A stretch of 64,000 bases of DNA, taken from contig NZ_JACLZI010000011.1 in assembly GCF_014280935.1 (NCBI RefSeq), forward strand, positions 59,234 to 123,233. Direction: 5' to 3'. This DNA comes from Aquibacillus kalidii (GTDB lineage Bacteria; Bacillota; Bacilli; Bacillales; Amphibacillaceae). The position numbers and the translations under genes are program-made. The notes beneath the pieces are model-generated. The model made no database searches and was not told where the DNA came from. It was given only the letters and a program-made list of their open reading frames with translations. Below, in pieces: positions 27,008-36,600 of the stretch (the first letter of the stretch is position 1; each line of letters opens with the position of its first letter).

Positions 27008-27121
27008 ATGAGGAAATGGTTAGTAGCATTGTTTCTTCTATTAATAACAACGTTTGGTGTAGTAGGATACGTAAATGCGTCAGACACAAACGGCGTTGAT
27101 TCTATTGAAGTTGAAGAGTAA
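27008..27121 (+). CDS. small secreted peptide precursor (37 residues), unknown
   Basis: An open frame of 37 residues starting MRKWLVALFLLLITTFGVVG. It has a basic start (RK), a hydrophobic core of about 15 residues, and then VNA-SDTN, a plausible signal-peptidase site after Ala. This leaves an acidic mature peptide of about 13 residues (SDTNGVDSIEVEE). CAGGAGGCAAGGATT gives a strong, well-spaced ribosome site and a good terminator follows, so I regard it as real. It resembles export-type signalling precursors (Phr-like) in build. No Rap/RNPP receptor is adjacent, and the acidic C-terminus is unlike classical Phr peptides. It could also be a wall- or membrane-associated microprotein. Confidence 0.6.
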   Translation: MRKWLVALFLLLITTFGVVGYVNASDTNGVDSIEVEE

Positions 27122-27168
27122 TTATTTATAAACGAGAAATATAACCTAAACCAATAATTAAATTAAAA

Positions 27169-27200
27169 AAATCGAGGGTATGATTCCTCGATTTTTTCTA
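27169..27200 (+). terminator. terminator, bidirectional
   Basis: AAATCGAGG / CCTCGATTTTTT hairpin with flanking A and T runs, between the small-peptide gene and the convergent 27217 gene. Confidence 0.9.
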
Positions 27201-27216
27201 TGTTTCTAATTTGGAG

Positions 27217-27960
27217 TTAGTCTAAAATTTTTACTTCTACCTCTCTAACTCCCCATTCATACGCAATATCTTTTGTAGGGACATGTATATCGATTCGGTT
27301 CCCTTTGATTGCTCCACCAGTATCTCCAGCAATAGCTTGTCCATACCCTTCTACATGAACCTTCGTTCCGAGTGGGATAACATCAGGATCAACAGCGATA
27401 ACTTTTTTATCTCGGTCCTCGTTTAAATTAATTCCTGTCGCCGTTATACCAGAGCACCCAGTACATTCAGCTGTGTAAGCAGTAGCGACCATTGTTAAGG
27501 TCCTTTGAGATTCACTAGCAGATGGTGCACTACTAACAGGCTCAGATCTTTCTTTTGTTGAGGGGGTTGAAGTTGATGCTGCTTTAACTTCAGTTGATTG
27601 TGTATTACTAGTTTTAATGATTAGCTCTTGTCCTATTATAATTAAATCGGTTGTAAGTGAATTCCAATCTTTGAGTTCCTTTACACTTACTTCGTGCTCA
27701 ACGCCAATTTCGCTTAGCGTATCTCCTTTTTCTACTATATAGTTCTCCTCTTTATCTATTTGCAAGATTTGCTCTGGATAAATAAGATCTGAAGTTAACT
27801 CGTTCTTTTCCTGTAAATCCGTTACTGTCGTCTCATACTCTTGGGCGATTTCCCAAAGGCTATCCCCTCTTACCACTTGGTACTCTTCTGCAGATGTTGG
27901 TACCGCGGCCATTCCTGTTAGAAACAGACCAAAAGCCAACGATACAACTACTTTTTTCAT
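27217..27960 (-). CDS. LysM/3D-domain cell-wall protein (YocH-like)
   Basis: A 247-residue secreted protein. It has a signal peptide (1-24, ending PTSAEE), LysM 1 (about 26-69, YQVVRGDSLWEIAQ), LysM 2 (about 73-115, YIVEKGDTLSEIG), a Ser/Thr-rich linker (116-153) and a C-terminal 3D domain (155-247). The 3D domain carries the three conserved Asp, in VAVDPDVIPLG, AGDTGG and RIDIHV. The MltA-like 3D fold is associated with muralytic activity on peptidoglycan. Bacillus YocH has this architecture. On the minus strand upstream, two TGTAAC half-sites lie 22 bases apart (28022-28027, 28044-28049). WalR sites normally have 11-base spacing, so WalRK control is only a possibility. Confidence 0.85.
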   Translation of the reverse strand: MKKVVVSLAFGLFLTGMAAVPTSAEEYQVVRGDSLWEIAQEYETTVTDLQEKNELTSDLIYPEQILQIDKEENYIVEKGDTLSEIGVEHEVSVKELKDWNSLTTDLIIIGQELIIKTSNTQSTEVKAASTSTPSTKERSEPVSSAPSASESQRTLTMVATAYTAECTGCSGITATGINLNEDRDKKVIAVDPDVIPLGTKVHVEGYGQAIAGDTGGAIKGNRIDIHVPTKDIAYEWGVREVEVKILD

Positions 27961-28390
27961 CTGTGTTTCCCTCCTTTATTTTTGACAGGCAATATCCTAA
28001 CATATTAGTAAGCTCGTTGCGGTTACAATCTATTTAAGTATTTGTTACACACAGCTAACTTACTTTTGCTAGACTGTCATATTTGTCATTGTGGGAAAGA
28101 AACGCTAGATTTATACCTATTTTTTTAACTTTATTTAAAATAGTAGGGAAGGACTAGAATGCTAGTTGATAGATTTGTAAAATAATGGTTTTTTATATTG
28201 AAGTTGTTACTTTTAAAAGTTAAAAATGTAATATTCGATTAATCTGCAGACTAGGGTGAAGTGGAGCTATATCAAATAAGATTCATAGCCTTCAACTAAT
28301 TCCTAATCATAACCCTGAATAACTATATTTGAGATAAAACCTGTCATAAGTGAATTTCTTATGATGCGAAAATAGAAAAACAGGTCTTTT

Positions 28391-28615
28391 CGCGACGTAA
28401 AGGAATCTTTAAGTAAGCGAATTTGGTTAAACTGATCTCTTTCGCAAAGTAGGAGTAACTCTTACATTGCGAAAACGGATAAGCTGACCTTTTTTACGAC
28501 GTAAGAGCACCTCTTACAAAGCGAATTCAGAAAAGCTGATCTTTTTCACGACGTTAGAGCACCTCTTACAAAGCGAATTCAGAGAAACTAAACTTTTTCA
28601 CGACGTCAAAGAGCA
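28391..28615 (+). repeat. 52-bp tandem repeat array 2
   Basis: Five units with GACGTAA-type cores at 28394, 28446, 28498, 28550 and 28602, exactly 52 bp apart. The clearest units read CACGACGTTAGAGCACCTCTTACAAAGCGAA in register. One has a perfect dyad GTAAGAG-CAC-CTCTTAC (28501-28517). The left-most units are eroded, and partial homology extends back to about 28343. It lies in the 764-base gene-free gap 27961-28724. The rest of that gap (28015-28340) is A/T-rich, and I see nothing else in it. Confidence 0.88.
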
Positions 28616-28636
28616 CATCATCTAACAATAATAAAT

Positions 28637-28662
28637 AGAGCATTCTCAAACGAGAATGCTCT
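28637..28662 (-). terminator. terminator of the catalase gene
   Basis: AGAGCATTCTC, AAAC, GAGAATGCTCT: a perfect 11-bp stem about 60 bases beyond the catalase stop; the minus strand continues TATTTATT. Confidence 0.8.
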
Positions 28663-28724
28663 TTAGAGTAGTCTGTTGGCCTAATCAGAAACTGGTCTCA
28701 TGATCCGTAGGCTTTGTTTGTTTA

Positions 28725-30380
28725 TTAATAAGGATCTGCTTCGTGCCCCTTATTAGCAGCACCTTCTGCTGCTTCATTCGCAGCTAGGGAGCCTTGGCCG
28801 TATCTTGATTCGCCTGACTTACGACCAGGAACTTTACCTAGTTCCATGTCTTTCATTTCCTTCATTTCTTTCATTTTCATTTCGATGCCTTCCTTCACAC
28901 GGCGACCATAGTCCTTATCTGCTTGTGTAAAGTGTTCAATCATAGCATCTTGAATTTTTTTATCACATATAGAGAGTGCATCGGATAGGTTATTAATTAA
29001 TTCATCCCGCTCCCAATCTTCAAAGCTTCTGTAGGTGTCGCCAGCTTGACCGTAGTTATTCGGTCGATCAATTGGAGCACTCATTGCAGCAGCGTTATAC
29101 GTTGGTTGGTGTGGCGTACGCCCTTCTGTACTAGCTTCTTTAAAGCCACCTAGCATCGATGGTTCATAGTTAATATGCGGATTTTCACCAGATTCTTTAG
29201 GATCACGAACATCCATTTGTCCACGTTCTTGATTGGAACGAACAGGTGCTTTTGGCGCGTTAACAGGTACTTTTAAATAGTTTGCTCCTACGCGGTAACG
29301 TTGCGTATCGGAGTATGAGAAGGTACGGCCTTGTAACATCTTATCATCTGAAAAATCCATTCCATCAACAAGAACCCCGGTACCAAAGGCAGCTTGCTCA
29401 ATCTCAGCATGGAAATCTACAGGGTTTCGATCCAGTACCATTTTACCTACAGGTAACCATGGAAACTTATCCTCTGGCCATAGTTTTGTATCATCAAGAG
29501 GATCAAAGTCTAACTCTTCATGGTACCCATCCTCCATAATTTGAACAAAAAGCTCCCATTCTGGATATTCTCCTCGTTCAATGGACTCATATAGATCCTG
29601 TGTGGCATGACTTACATTCTTTGCTTGAATTTGGCTAGCCTCTTCTTGTGTTAAATTTCGAATTCCTTGCTTTGGTTCCCAGTGGTATTTCACCAATACA
29701 GCCTTACCTTCTGCATTCACCCATTTATAAGTATTTACACCAGAACCTTGCATATGACGGTATGTAGCTGGAATACCCCATGGAGAAAAAAGGAATGTGA
29801 TCATATGTGTTGCCTCAGGTGTACGGGAAACAAAATCAAACATCCGCTCTGGGTTTGGAACGTTTGAAGCTGGATCTGCTTTAAAAGCGTGAATCATATC
29901 AGGAAACTTCATTGCATCACGGATAAAGAAGATTTTTAGATTATTCCCTACTAGATCCCAGTTTCCATCCTCTGTGTACATCTTCACTGCAAAGCCACGA
30001 GGGTCACGGTCTGTTTCTGGAGCATCCTTTGCACCTGCTACCGTAGAGAAACGAACCATTAGTGGAGTCTTTTTCCCTGCACCAGAAAATACTTTTGCAC
30101 GCGTGTATTTCTCTACTGGTTCATTGCCCACTTTTCCGTAAGTTTCAAAATACCCAAATGCTCCTGAACCACGTGCGTGTACCACACGCTCGGGTACTTC
30201 TTCCCGATCAAAATGGGAAATCTTTTCAATAAAATGATAGTTCTCAAGTGTTGCCGGACCACGATCACCAATTGTACGGATGTTTTGGTTATCCGTCACA
30301 GGATGGCCCTGGCGCGTTGTCAGCGTTTCACGGCTATCATCTTGTCCGTTAGTAACATTTTTATTTTTGTTATCAGCCAA
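28725..30380 (-). CDS. heme catalase
   Basis: A 551-residue monofunctional catalase that dismutates H2O2. The distal His is His68 in [15 protein letters not shown] and the distal Asn lies in DLVGNN. The proximal heme Tyr is in [15 protein letters not shown], and [11 protein letters not shown] is also conserved. After the core, the C-terminal 60 residues are low-complexity ([12 protein letters not shown], then Gly/Ala/Glu-rich). This is a short tail and not the large flavodoxin-like domain of large-subunit catalases. Start TTG follows AAGGAGGTAATC. No PerR box was found upstream by eye, so a stationary-phase or general-stress promoter is possible. I do not choose among katA/katX/katE. Confidence 0.93.
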   Translation of the reverse strand: MADNKNKNVTNGQDDSRETLTTRQGHPVTDNQNIRTIGDRGPATLENYHFIEKISHFDREEVPERVVHARGSGAFGYFETYGKVGNEPVEKYTRAKVFSGAGKKTPLMVRFSTVAGAKDAPETDRDPRGFAVKMYTEDGNWDLVGNNLKIFFIRDAMKFPDMIHAFKADPASNVPNPERMFDFVSRTPEATHMITFLFSPWGIPATYRHMQGSGVNTYKWVNAEGKAVLVKYHWEPKQGIRNLTQEEASQIQAKNVSHATQDLYESIERGEYPEWELFVQIMEDGYHEELDFDPLDDTKLWPEDKFPWLPVGKMVLDRNPVDFHAEIEQAAFGTGVLVDGMDFSDDKMLQGRTFSYSDTQRYRVGANYLKVPVNAPKAPVRSNQERGQMDVRDPKESGENPHINYEPSMLGGFKEASTEGRTPHQPTYNAAAMSAPIDRPNNYGQAGDTYRSFEDWERDELINNLSDALSICDKKIQDAMIEHFTQADKDYGRRVKEGIEMKMKEMKEMKDMELGKVPGRKSGESRYGQGSLAANEAAEGAANKGHEADPY

Positions 30381-30745
30381 AAGATTACCTCCTTAAAATA
30401 AGTTACTTTCAATTTTTTCACTATTTTAATCGATTTATACATTTAAGTTGGTTAAATCTATTGGAGAATCTATCTAAGATTCAAGTAACTGAGATTACTA
30501 AATGTACACTATATTAAGAAAGATAACCTAATATTTACATGAACTTTACTATCTATTAACACTAGCTTTTCATTCTAGTGATATAGTTAAAGTTGTTCCA
30601 AGTTGAGCAATGCATGAAAGATTGCTTTTCTCACAAATGATAGCCCCTTTTTTTTGTGTCTACTTTATTTAAGGTAGACTCTTTTTTTCGCTAAAAAAAC
30701 TAGACTCTCCTCGCCTGAGTCTAGTTTCATTTTGTATAAATTGTT
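30381..30745. other. catalase upstream region with two dyads
   Basis: Gene-free. Holds a GAATCT / AGATTC dyad (30467-30483) and a CACTAG / CTAGTG hairpin (30560-30580). Near 30656-30682 a GTCTAC / GTAGAC hairpin with a T-run points on the plus strand. No match to a PerR box was seen. The dyads could be operators for the catalase gene, but nothing identifies a regulator. Confidence 0.35.
30693..30726 (-). terminator. terminator of the nitroreductase gene
   Basis: AACTAGACTC / GAGTCTAGTT stem followed on the minus strand by seven T, 20 bases after the stop. Confidence 0.9.
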
Positions 30746-31303
30746 TTAGTTTAGCTCCGTTACTTTTTCATTTGCTCCTGCCCTCGGCCTTTCCTTTGGT
30801 ACTTTTTGTGGATAGCCCATCTGTAGCATTCCAACGACCTTTTCTCCTGGTCTCGCTCCGATGACCTCTCTAAATTCCGGATTAAAGGTTATCGCACCTG
30901 TTTTCCAAATCATTCCAATCCCTTGTTCCCACGCAAGTAAACTTAAATTCTGGATAATACAACTTGTTGCCGCATAATCTTCTTCTCTTAGCTTCTGGTT
31001 TGGATTCTCTTCCATAAGCACCATAAGATGCACTGGGACATCATTAATCTTTTTATACGCCTTTTCTCCATTGGCTCGTTTTTCTTCTAAACTATTACCT
31101 TTCTCACCTAGTTGTCTATTGATTTCTGCAATTTTCTTTTTGGATTCACCCTGAACAATAACAAACCTCCAAGGCTGTGTCATTTTATGATTTGGGACCC
31201 AAATTGCTGTATCTATTAATTCTTTTAATAATTCCACTGAAACAGGACGGTCTTCAAAAAGTTGAACGGATCTTCTCTCTTTGATTAATTGGGATAAATT
31301 CAT
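30746..31303 (-). CDS. nitroreductase-family FMN oxidoreductase, Fur-box controlled
   Basis: A 185-residue enzyme of the NADPH:FMN nitroreductase family (YdjA-like small type). Family features are RRSVQLFEDRPVS near the start (FMN phosphate contact), WVPNHKMTQPWRF (about 35-47), an AATSCIIQNLSLLAWEQG helix and GMLQMGYP near the end. Physiological substrates of this group are usually unknown; quinones, nitro compounds or ferric chelates are possible. It is unusual in having a perfect Fur-type box (31326-31340) just downstream of a good promoter, so it should be iron-repressed. That makes a role in iron reduction or flavin-dependent iron release an attractive inference. Confidence 0.85.
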   Translation of the reverse strand: MNLSQLIKERRSVQLFEDRPVSVELLKELIDTAIWVPNHKMTQPWRFVIVQGESKKKIAEINRQLGEKGNSLEEKRANGEKAYKKINDVPVHLMVLMEENPNQKLREEDYAATSCIIQNLSLLAWEQGIGMIWKTGAITFNPEFREVIGARPGEKVVGMLQMGYPQKVPKERPRAGANEKVTELN

Positions 31304-31325
31304 TTTCTTCGCTCCTCATCTTAAT

Positions 31326-31340
31326 TGATAATGATTATCA
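31326..31340. promoter_or_regulatory. Fur box
   Basis: TGATAATGATTATCA is a perfect 7-1-7 Fur-type palindrome, distinct from the PerR (TTATAAT) and Zur (TCGTAAT) forms. It lies 10 bases downstream of the -10 of the nitroreductase promoter, where binding would block transcription. Confidence 0.85.
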
Positions 31341-31349
31341 TTTAAATTA

Positions 31350-31377
31350 ATCATACCAATCTTTCTGCTACTGTCAA
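31350..31377 (-). promoter_or_regulatory. nitroreductase promoter
   Basis: On the minus strand TTGACA (31377-31372), 16 bases, TATGAT (31355-31350). Confidence 0.75.
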
Positions 31378-31463
31378 GGAAAGGAAATAGATAGTAAGAC
31401 AATCTCCTCATAAATCATTCCCTTAATTACTATGCATGTTTTAAAAATAATATGAAATACCTA

Positions 31464-31492
31464 TTGTAACCTCTCACACTAACATGTAATAT
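31464..31492 (+). promoter_or_regulatory. metE promoter
   Basis: TTGTAA (31464-31469), 17 bases, TAATAT (31487-31492), about 28 bases ahead of the S-box. Confidence 0.65.
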
Positions 31493-31519
31493 GATAACAA
31501 AATAAATACTAAATGAAAT

Positions 31520-31680
31520 TCTCTTATCTAGAGAGGTCGAGGGACTGGCCCGATGACACCTCAGCAACCGTCTATAAAAAGACAAGGTGCTAATTCCAGC
31601 AAGTAGTATATCTGCTTGAAAGATGAGGAAAATCCTTATATATAAAGGGTCTTCATCTTTACGATGAAGACCTTTTTTGT
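31520..31680 (+). promoter_or_regulatory. SAM riboswitch (S-box) with terminator
   Basis: Conserved S-box blocks in order: CTTATCTAGAGAGGTCGAGG, GACTGGCCCGATGACACCTC, AGCAACC, AAGGTGCTAATTCCAGCA and GAAAGATGAGG. The terminator GGTCTTCATC / GATGAAGACC with a T-run follows (31648-31677). High SAM should stop transcription before metE. The 240 bases between the terminator and metE hold no convincing gene. Confidence 0.96.
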
Positions 31681-31917
31681 TTGCTTTGAAAGAGGTGATT
31701 TTTATTAGCAAATAAACGAAAAATGAAAACACGAAAAAGAATGGGGATGGTAATATTTTTTAAACTAAGATGATTTCAACCTTAATCCCACCAAGAATAT
31801 TAACCCACCAACGTTGCCACTTCGCTGTACATACACCACAAGACAATTAGCAAGTTATTCAGATCAAATAATTAGTTAAGAGAAAATTTTCAAAATGAAC
31901 GAAGGAGGAGAAACAGT

Positions 31918-34206
31918 TTGCCAAATTACATTAGTTCGAATCTAGGATACCCTAGAATAGGTGAAAGCAGAGAATGGAAGCAAGCACTAGAACAGTATTG
32001 GAATCAAACAATTTCTAAGGAGGATCTATTAAAACAAACGGAGTCCATTAGATTAAACAACCTAGAAAAGCAAAAGAAGCATGGTATTGAGTTAATTCCG
32101 ATCGGAGATTTTTCATTATACGATCACGTTCTTGATACATCAGCAATGTTCGGCGTAGTCCCAAAAAGGTTTGCTTACAAAGGTGGCAAGGTGGATTTGG
32201 ATACTTATTTTGCCATTGCAAGAGGAACAAAAGATGCGGTTGCTTCTGAAATCACAAAGTGGTTTAACACTAATTATCATTATATTGTCCCTGAATTACA
32301 GGGTGTAAAACCTGTATTAACCTCAAACCGTCCATTGGAACTTTATAAAGAGGCGAAGGAGAAATTAGGCATTGATGGAAAGCCAGTAATCTTGGGACCT
32401 ATCACGTATCTAAAGTTGGCAAAAGGATATGAAGATAAGGACTTTGGTAAGCTTTTACAATCGTTCCTTCCACTTTACATCCAAGTTTTGCAGGAATTAG
32501 AAAAGGAAGGTGCGTCATGGATTCAAATTGATGAACCTATCTTTGGCACAAACTTATCAGAGGAAATCCTTGATTTTGCTGATCAAGCCTATCAAGAGAT
32601 TAGTGAATCTGTTTCAACTCTAAATATTCTATTGCAAACCTATTTTGGACGTTTACCAGAGTATGAACGCGTAGTGAATTTGCCTGTAGATGGGATTGGC
32701 CTTGACTTTGTCCACGGGGATGCGATTTCTTTAATCAAGACTCATGGTTTTCCAAGTAACAAAGTGCTTGCAGCTGGCGTCATTAATGGCCGTAATATTT
32801 GGCGTGCTGATTTAGATCAGTGCTTGCAGCTGTTGAAAAGCATTGATCAACTGGTTGCTGTTAACACCATTATCATTCAGCCATCCACATCTTTACTGCA
32901 TGTTCCTGTAACGAAAAAACCAGAAACAGAATTAGATCCTGTAATTAAGGCAGGACTATCTTTTGCTGACGAAAAGTTAGAGGAAATTACAACTATAACC
33001 AAAGGACTTCAGGATGGGATAGAAACGATTAGAGAAGATATAAATGCTAGTACACAATCATTGCATCATTTAAATCAATCCAAATATCGAACCAATAGAC
33101 AAGTGCAAGACCGTGTTAATACACTAACTGCAGACGATGCCGATCGGTCCCTACCATTCGAAGCAAGAATTGAATTCCAAAAAGAACGTTTACAACTGCC
33201 ATTGCTTCCTACCACAACTATAGGGAGCCTACCACAAACATCGTTACTTAAGCAGATACGTAAAAGTTATCGTAAAGGCGAAATTTCAGCCCATGAGTAT
33301 GAAAATTATATTCAAGAATCGATTGAGAAATGGATTAAAATCCAAGAAGAGCTTGAACTAGATGTACTCGTACACGGTGAATTTGAACGGACCGACATGG
33401 TCGAATACTTTGGGGAAAAGTTAAATGGATTTACTGTTACACAATACGGATGGGTGCAATCGTATGGCTCAAGATGTGTGAAGCCCCCATTAATTGTTGG
33501 AGATGTTTCCTTTAATCAGCCCATGACGGTAAAAGAAACTTTATATGCGCAATCTCTTACCAAGAAAACTGTTAAAGGAATGTTAACAGGGCCGACTACC
33601 ATTCTTAATTGGTCGTTTGTTCCTGATAATGTTACAAGGAGCACTGTCTTAAACCAAATCGCTTTGGCGTTAAAACATGAAATAGAGGCATTAGAGTTGA
33701 GCGGTATTAAAATTATCCAGGTCGATGAGCCGGCATTAAGGGAAGGGTTACCGTTGGATCGCAATCAATGGAAGGAATACCTAGATTCCGCAATCTATGC
33801 CTTTAGACTTACAAACTCGTCTGCCTTAGCCGATACACAAATTCACACCCATATGTGCTATTCGAACTTCCACGATATTTTCGAGGCAATTGATCAACTT
33901 GATGCAGATGTTATATCCATTGAAACTTCTAGAAGCCATGGTCAATTACTAAACACGTTTAAAGACAATACCTACGATAAAGAAATTGGTCTCGGTGTAT
34001 ATGATATTCATAGTCCAAGAATTCCAAGTATCCACGAACTTAAGGAAAATATAGAAAGTGCATTAAACATTATTTCTGCAAATCAATTTTGGATAAACCC
34101 TGACTGTGGTTTAAAAACAAGAAAAGAAGAGGAAACAATAGCTGCTCTTAGAGTGATGGTAGAAGCAGCTAAGGAAATTAGGGAAAAGTTACTTTTACAC
34201 AAATAA
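31918..34206 (+). CDS. metE: cobalamin-independent methionine synthase
   Basis: A 762-residue enzyme transferring the methyl group of 5-methyltetrahydropteroyl-tri-glutamate to homocysteine, the last step of methionine synthesis. It is a double TIM barrel. The N-terminal barrel starts [17 protein letters not shown] and the C-terminal barrel starts [13 protein letters not shown]. Zinc ligands are His and Cys in THMCYSNF and a Cys in [12 protein letters not shown] start behind GGAGGAG. Preceded by a SAM riboswitch, so it is expressed when SAM is low. It is monocistronic. Confidence 0.97.
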   Translation: MPNYISSNLGYPRIGESREWKQALEQYWNQTISKEDLLKQTESIRLNNLEKQKKHGIELIPIGDFSLYDHVLDTSAMFGVVPKRFAYKGGKVDLDTYFAIARGTKDAVASEITKWFNTNYHYIVPELQGVKPVLTSNRPLELYKEAKEKLGIDGKPVILGPITYLKLAKGYEDKDFGKLLQSFLPLYIQVLQELEKEGASWIQIDEPIFGTNLSEEILDFADQAYQEISESVSTLNILLQTYFGRLPEYERVVNLPVDGIGLDFVHGDAISLIKTHGFPSNKVLAAGVINGRNIWRADLDQCLQLLKSIDQLVAVNTIIIQPSTSLLHVPVTKKPETELDPVIKAGLSFADEKLEEITTITKGLQDGIETIREDINASTQSLHHLNQSKYRTNRQVQDRVNTLTADDADRSLPFEARIEFQKERLQLPLLPTTTIGSLPQTSLLKQIRKSYRKGEISAHEYENYIQESIEKWIKIQEELELDVLVHGEFERTDMVEYFGEKLNGFTVTQYGWVQSYGSRCVKPPLIVGDVSFNQPMTVKETLYAQSLTKKTVKGMLTGPTTILNWSFVPDNVTRSTVLNQIALALKHEIEALELSGIKIIQVDEPALREGLPLDRNQWKEYLDSAIYAFRLTNSSALADTQIHTHMCYSNFHDIFEAIDQLDADVISIETSRSHGQLLNTFKDNTYDKEIGLGVYDIHSPRIPSIHELKENIESALNIISANQFWINPDCGLKTRKEEETIAALRVMVEAAKEIREKLLLHK

Positions 34207-34220
34207 GATTAACCATAATA

Positions 34221-34266
34221 CTTCCATCAGGGGTTCTTCTCTTACCTGATGGAAGTGTTATTTTTT
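34221..34266 (+). terminator. terminator of metE
   Basis: CTTCCATCAGG / CCTGATGGAAG stem followed by TGTTATTTTTT. Confidence 0.9.
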
Positions 34267-34330
34267 AGAAAAAAATATTGCGGGGTAATTTAAAACTTGT
34301 TGATAAAATTAAAAATTTACATTTATTTGA

Positions 34331-34385
34331 TTGAATATTTATTGGTTTTGTCTTAAAATATAGTTAGTAAATTAATTTAATTAAG
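34331..34385 (+). promoter_or_regulatory. gal promoter and operator
   Basis: TTGAAT (34331-34336), 17 bases, TAAAAT (34354-34359). Immediately downstream, GTAAATTAATTTAATTAAG (34367-34385) matches the perfect palindrome upstream of the ROK repressor gene (40769-40787) in its left half and most of its right half. Confidence 0.65.
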
Positions 34386-34386
34386 T

Positions 34387-34402
34387 ATATTAACGGTATC
34401 AA
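34387..34402 (+). promoter_or_regulatory. candidate cre site of the gal operon
   Basis: ATATTAACGGTATCAA agrees with the CcpA cre pattern WTGNNARCGNWWWCAW at every fixed position except the G of TG. It lies between the operator and the galK ribosome site, so glucose repression is plausible. Confidence 0.4.
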
Positions 34403-34419
34403 ATAAGGAGGAAAAAATC

Positions 34420-35604
34420 GTGGAATTATCTATATTGATACAAGATTTTCAACACATTTTTCATACATCTGAACAACCTAGACTTTTCTTTGCACCAGGA
34501 AGAATTAATTTAATAGGAGAACATACAGACTATAACGGTGGTCACGTTTTCCCGGCGGCAATCTCTTACGGAACGTATGCATTAGCAGTAAAACGTAATG
34601 ACCAAAAAGTGCGCTTCTATTCCAAGAACTTATCTGATGTTGGAATAATCGAATGTGATTTAGCCGACTTAAACTACCAAACGGAACATGACTGGGCCAA
34701 TTACCCTAAAGGTATGGTTAACCACTTTGAAAAAGAAGGATATTCTTTCCCGGTAGGATTTGATGTACTGTTCTACGGCAACATTCCTAATGGTGCCGGG
34801 TTATCCTCATCAGCATCGATTGAACTAGTGACAGGGGTTATGTTGGAAGGCCTTTATGACTTATCTATTGATCGCATCCGGATGGTTCAACTAGGGCAAA
34901 TGGTTGAAAATAATTATATTGGAGTCAATAGCGGAATTATGGATCAGTTTGCGATCGGAAAAGGTAAGCAAGATCACGCCCTTCTATTAGATTGCCAAAC
35001 ATTAGACTATAGCTACGCTCCCTTAAATTTACAATCTCATGTTATTATAATAATTAACACGAATAAACGACGTGAATTAGCTGGGTCAAAGTATAATGAA
35101 AGAAGAAGCGAATGTGAAAGTGCGTTAAAGGATTTACAGACAGAATTAGATATTACGAGTTTAGGAGATTTAGAGCCTGAACAATTCGAACAATTCAAGC
35201 AGCTTATCAAGGACCCTATAAAGCAAAAGCGTGCAAAACATGCTGTTTATGAAAATCATCGTACATTAGAAGCATTGGAAAGTTTAAAACAAGGAAATTT
35301 AAAACATTTTGGTGAACTAATGAATCAATCTCACTTATCACTTCAACACGATTATGAAGTAACTGGGCTAGAGCTAGACACAATTGTAGAGGCAGCTTGG
35401 GATCAAGAAGGGGTACTTGGAGCTAGAATGACAGGTGCCGGATTCGGCGGGTGCGCAATTGCCATTGTTGATCAAAATCATGTAGAGGATTTTAAAAAAG
35501 ATGTAAATAACACCTACCGTAATAAAGTTGGCTATGACGCTACTTTCTACGTAGCCACTATAGGTGATGGAGCAAAAGAATTAAACTATAAAGGAGTGCT
35601 GTAA
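34420..35604 (+). CDS. galK: galactokinase
   Basis: A 394-residue GHMP kinase that phosphorylates alpha-D-galactose at C1. Signature APGRINLIGEHTDYNGGHV near residue 25, ATP loop PNGAGLSSSASIE near 125 and GVNSGIMDQFA near 168. The C-terminal GHMP motif is ARMTGAGFGGCAIA. GTG start behind AAGGAGG. First gene of galKETM; its stop codon is directly followed by the galE ATG. Confidence 0.97.
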   Translation: MELSILIQDFQHIFHTSEQPRLFFAPGRINLIGEHTDYNGGHVFPAAISYGTYALAVKRNDQKVRFYSKNLSDVGIIECDLADLNYQTEHDWANYPKGMVNHFEKEGYSFPVGFDVLFYGNIPNGAGLSSSASIELVTGVMLEGLYDLSIDRIRMVQLGQMVENNYIGVNSGIMDQFAIGKGKQDHALLLDCQTLDYSYAPLNLQSHVIIIINTNKRRELAGSKYNERRSECESALKDLQTELDITSLGDLEPEQFEQFKQLIKDPIKQKRAKHAVYENHRTLEALESLKQGNLKHFGELMNQSHLSLQHDYEVTGLELDTIVEAAWDQEGVLGARMTGAGFGGCAIAIVDQNHVEDFKKDVNNTYRNKVGYDATFYVATIGDGAKELNYKGVL

Positions 35605-36600
35605 ATGAGCGTTTTAGTTTTAGGAGGAGCAGGATATATCGGGTCGCATGCTGTCTACCAGTTAATTGATAATAATCAAGAAGTGGTTGTCATTGATAAT
35701 TTGCAAACGGGTCATCGAGGTGCTGTTCATCCTGATGCAAGTTTTTATCAAGGGGATATCAAAGATATTAACTTTTTAAGAGAAGTTTTCGAACATGAAG
35801 AAATCGACTCTGTTATCCACTTTGCTGCCAATTCACTAGTAGGTGAATCTATGATCGATCCAATTAAATACTTTGATAATAACGTCTACGGTACTCAAGT
35901 ATTGTTACAAGCAATGAAAGAATTCGGTATTAAAAATATCGTATTTTCGTCAACTGCAGCAACTTACGGTGAGCCACAGGCTGTACCTATAACCGAGGAT
36001 ATGCCGACACTTCCTACAAATACGTATGGAGAAACAAAATTAACGATGGAGAAAATGATGAAGTGGTGCGAAAAAGCTTATGGCATAAATTATGTATCGT
36101 TACGCTATTTTAATGTTGCTGGGGCTAGAGAAACTGGAGAAGTTGGCGAAGACCATCATCCTGAAACACACTTAATTCCGATTGTTCTTCAAGTTGCTTT
36201 AGGTCAGAGAGAACACATTACGATCTTCGGGGAAGACTATAACACAGAAGATGGAACCTGTATTCGAGATTACATCCATGTAGAGGACTTAATAAGTGCA
36301 CACCTACTTGCTCTCTCCTACTTAAAAGATGGTGGGGAAAGCAACGTGTTTAATTTAGGAAGTAGCCAAGGTTTCTCTGTCAAACAAATCATTGATACAG
36401 CAAGAGCAGTAACAGGAAAAGAGATTCCTGCTAAAGTTGGTGAACGCCGCGCAGGTGATCCGAGTACACTCATCGCATCATCTGATAAAGCTAAAAATAT
36501 CTTAGGATGGAACCCGACTAAAACTTCCATTAATAAAATCATAGAAGATGCATGGAATTGGCATCAAGCACATCCAGAAGGGTACGGAGAGGACGTGTAA
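35605..36600 (+). CDS. galE: UDP-glucose 4-epimerase
   Basis: A 331-residue extended SDR that interconverts UDP-galactose and UDP-glucose. NAD motif [11 protein letters not shown] at residues 7-17, catalytic STAATYG and YGETK (Tyr/Lys), and RYFNVAGA. It abuts galK and galT with no gap, indicating coupled translation. Length is typical. Confidence 0.97.
   Translation: MSVLVLGGAGYIGSHAVYQLIDNNQEVVVIDNLQTGHRGAVHPDASFYQGDIKDINFLREVFEHEEIDSVIHFAANSLVGESMIDPIKYFDNNVYGTQVLLQAMKEFGIKNIVFSSTAATYGEPQAVPITEDMPTLPTNTYGETKLTMEKMMKWCEKAYGINYVSLRYFNVAGARETGEVGEDHHPETHLIPIVLQVALGQREHITIFGEDYNTEDGTCIRDYIHVEDLISAHLLALSYLKDGGESNVFNLGSSQGFSVKQIIDTARAVTGKEIPAKVGERRAGDPSTLIASSDKAKNILGWNPTKTSINKIIEDAWNWHQAHPEGYGEDV

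Noticed and set aside
27008..27121. Classical Phr quorum peptide
   Set aside because: No Rap gene adjoins it and the acidic end (IEVEE) is unlike Phr pentapeptides; reported only as an unknown secreted peptide.
28022..28049. WalR box upstream of the LysM/3D protein
   Set aside because: Two TGTAAC half-sites occur, but at 22-base spacing where 11 is the rule; kept only as a remark in the gene entry.
30381..30745. PerR box for the catalase gene
   Set aside because: No TTATAAT-N-ATTATAA-like sequence is visible; the dyads present do not resemble it.
31690..31760. Possible leader peptide between the S-box terminator and metE
   Set aside because: Only a six-codon frame behind a mediocre ribosome site; nothing in it suggests attenuation, and the S-box already explains control.
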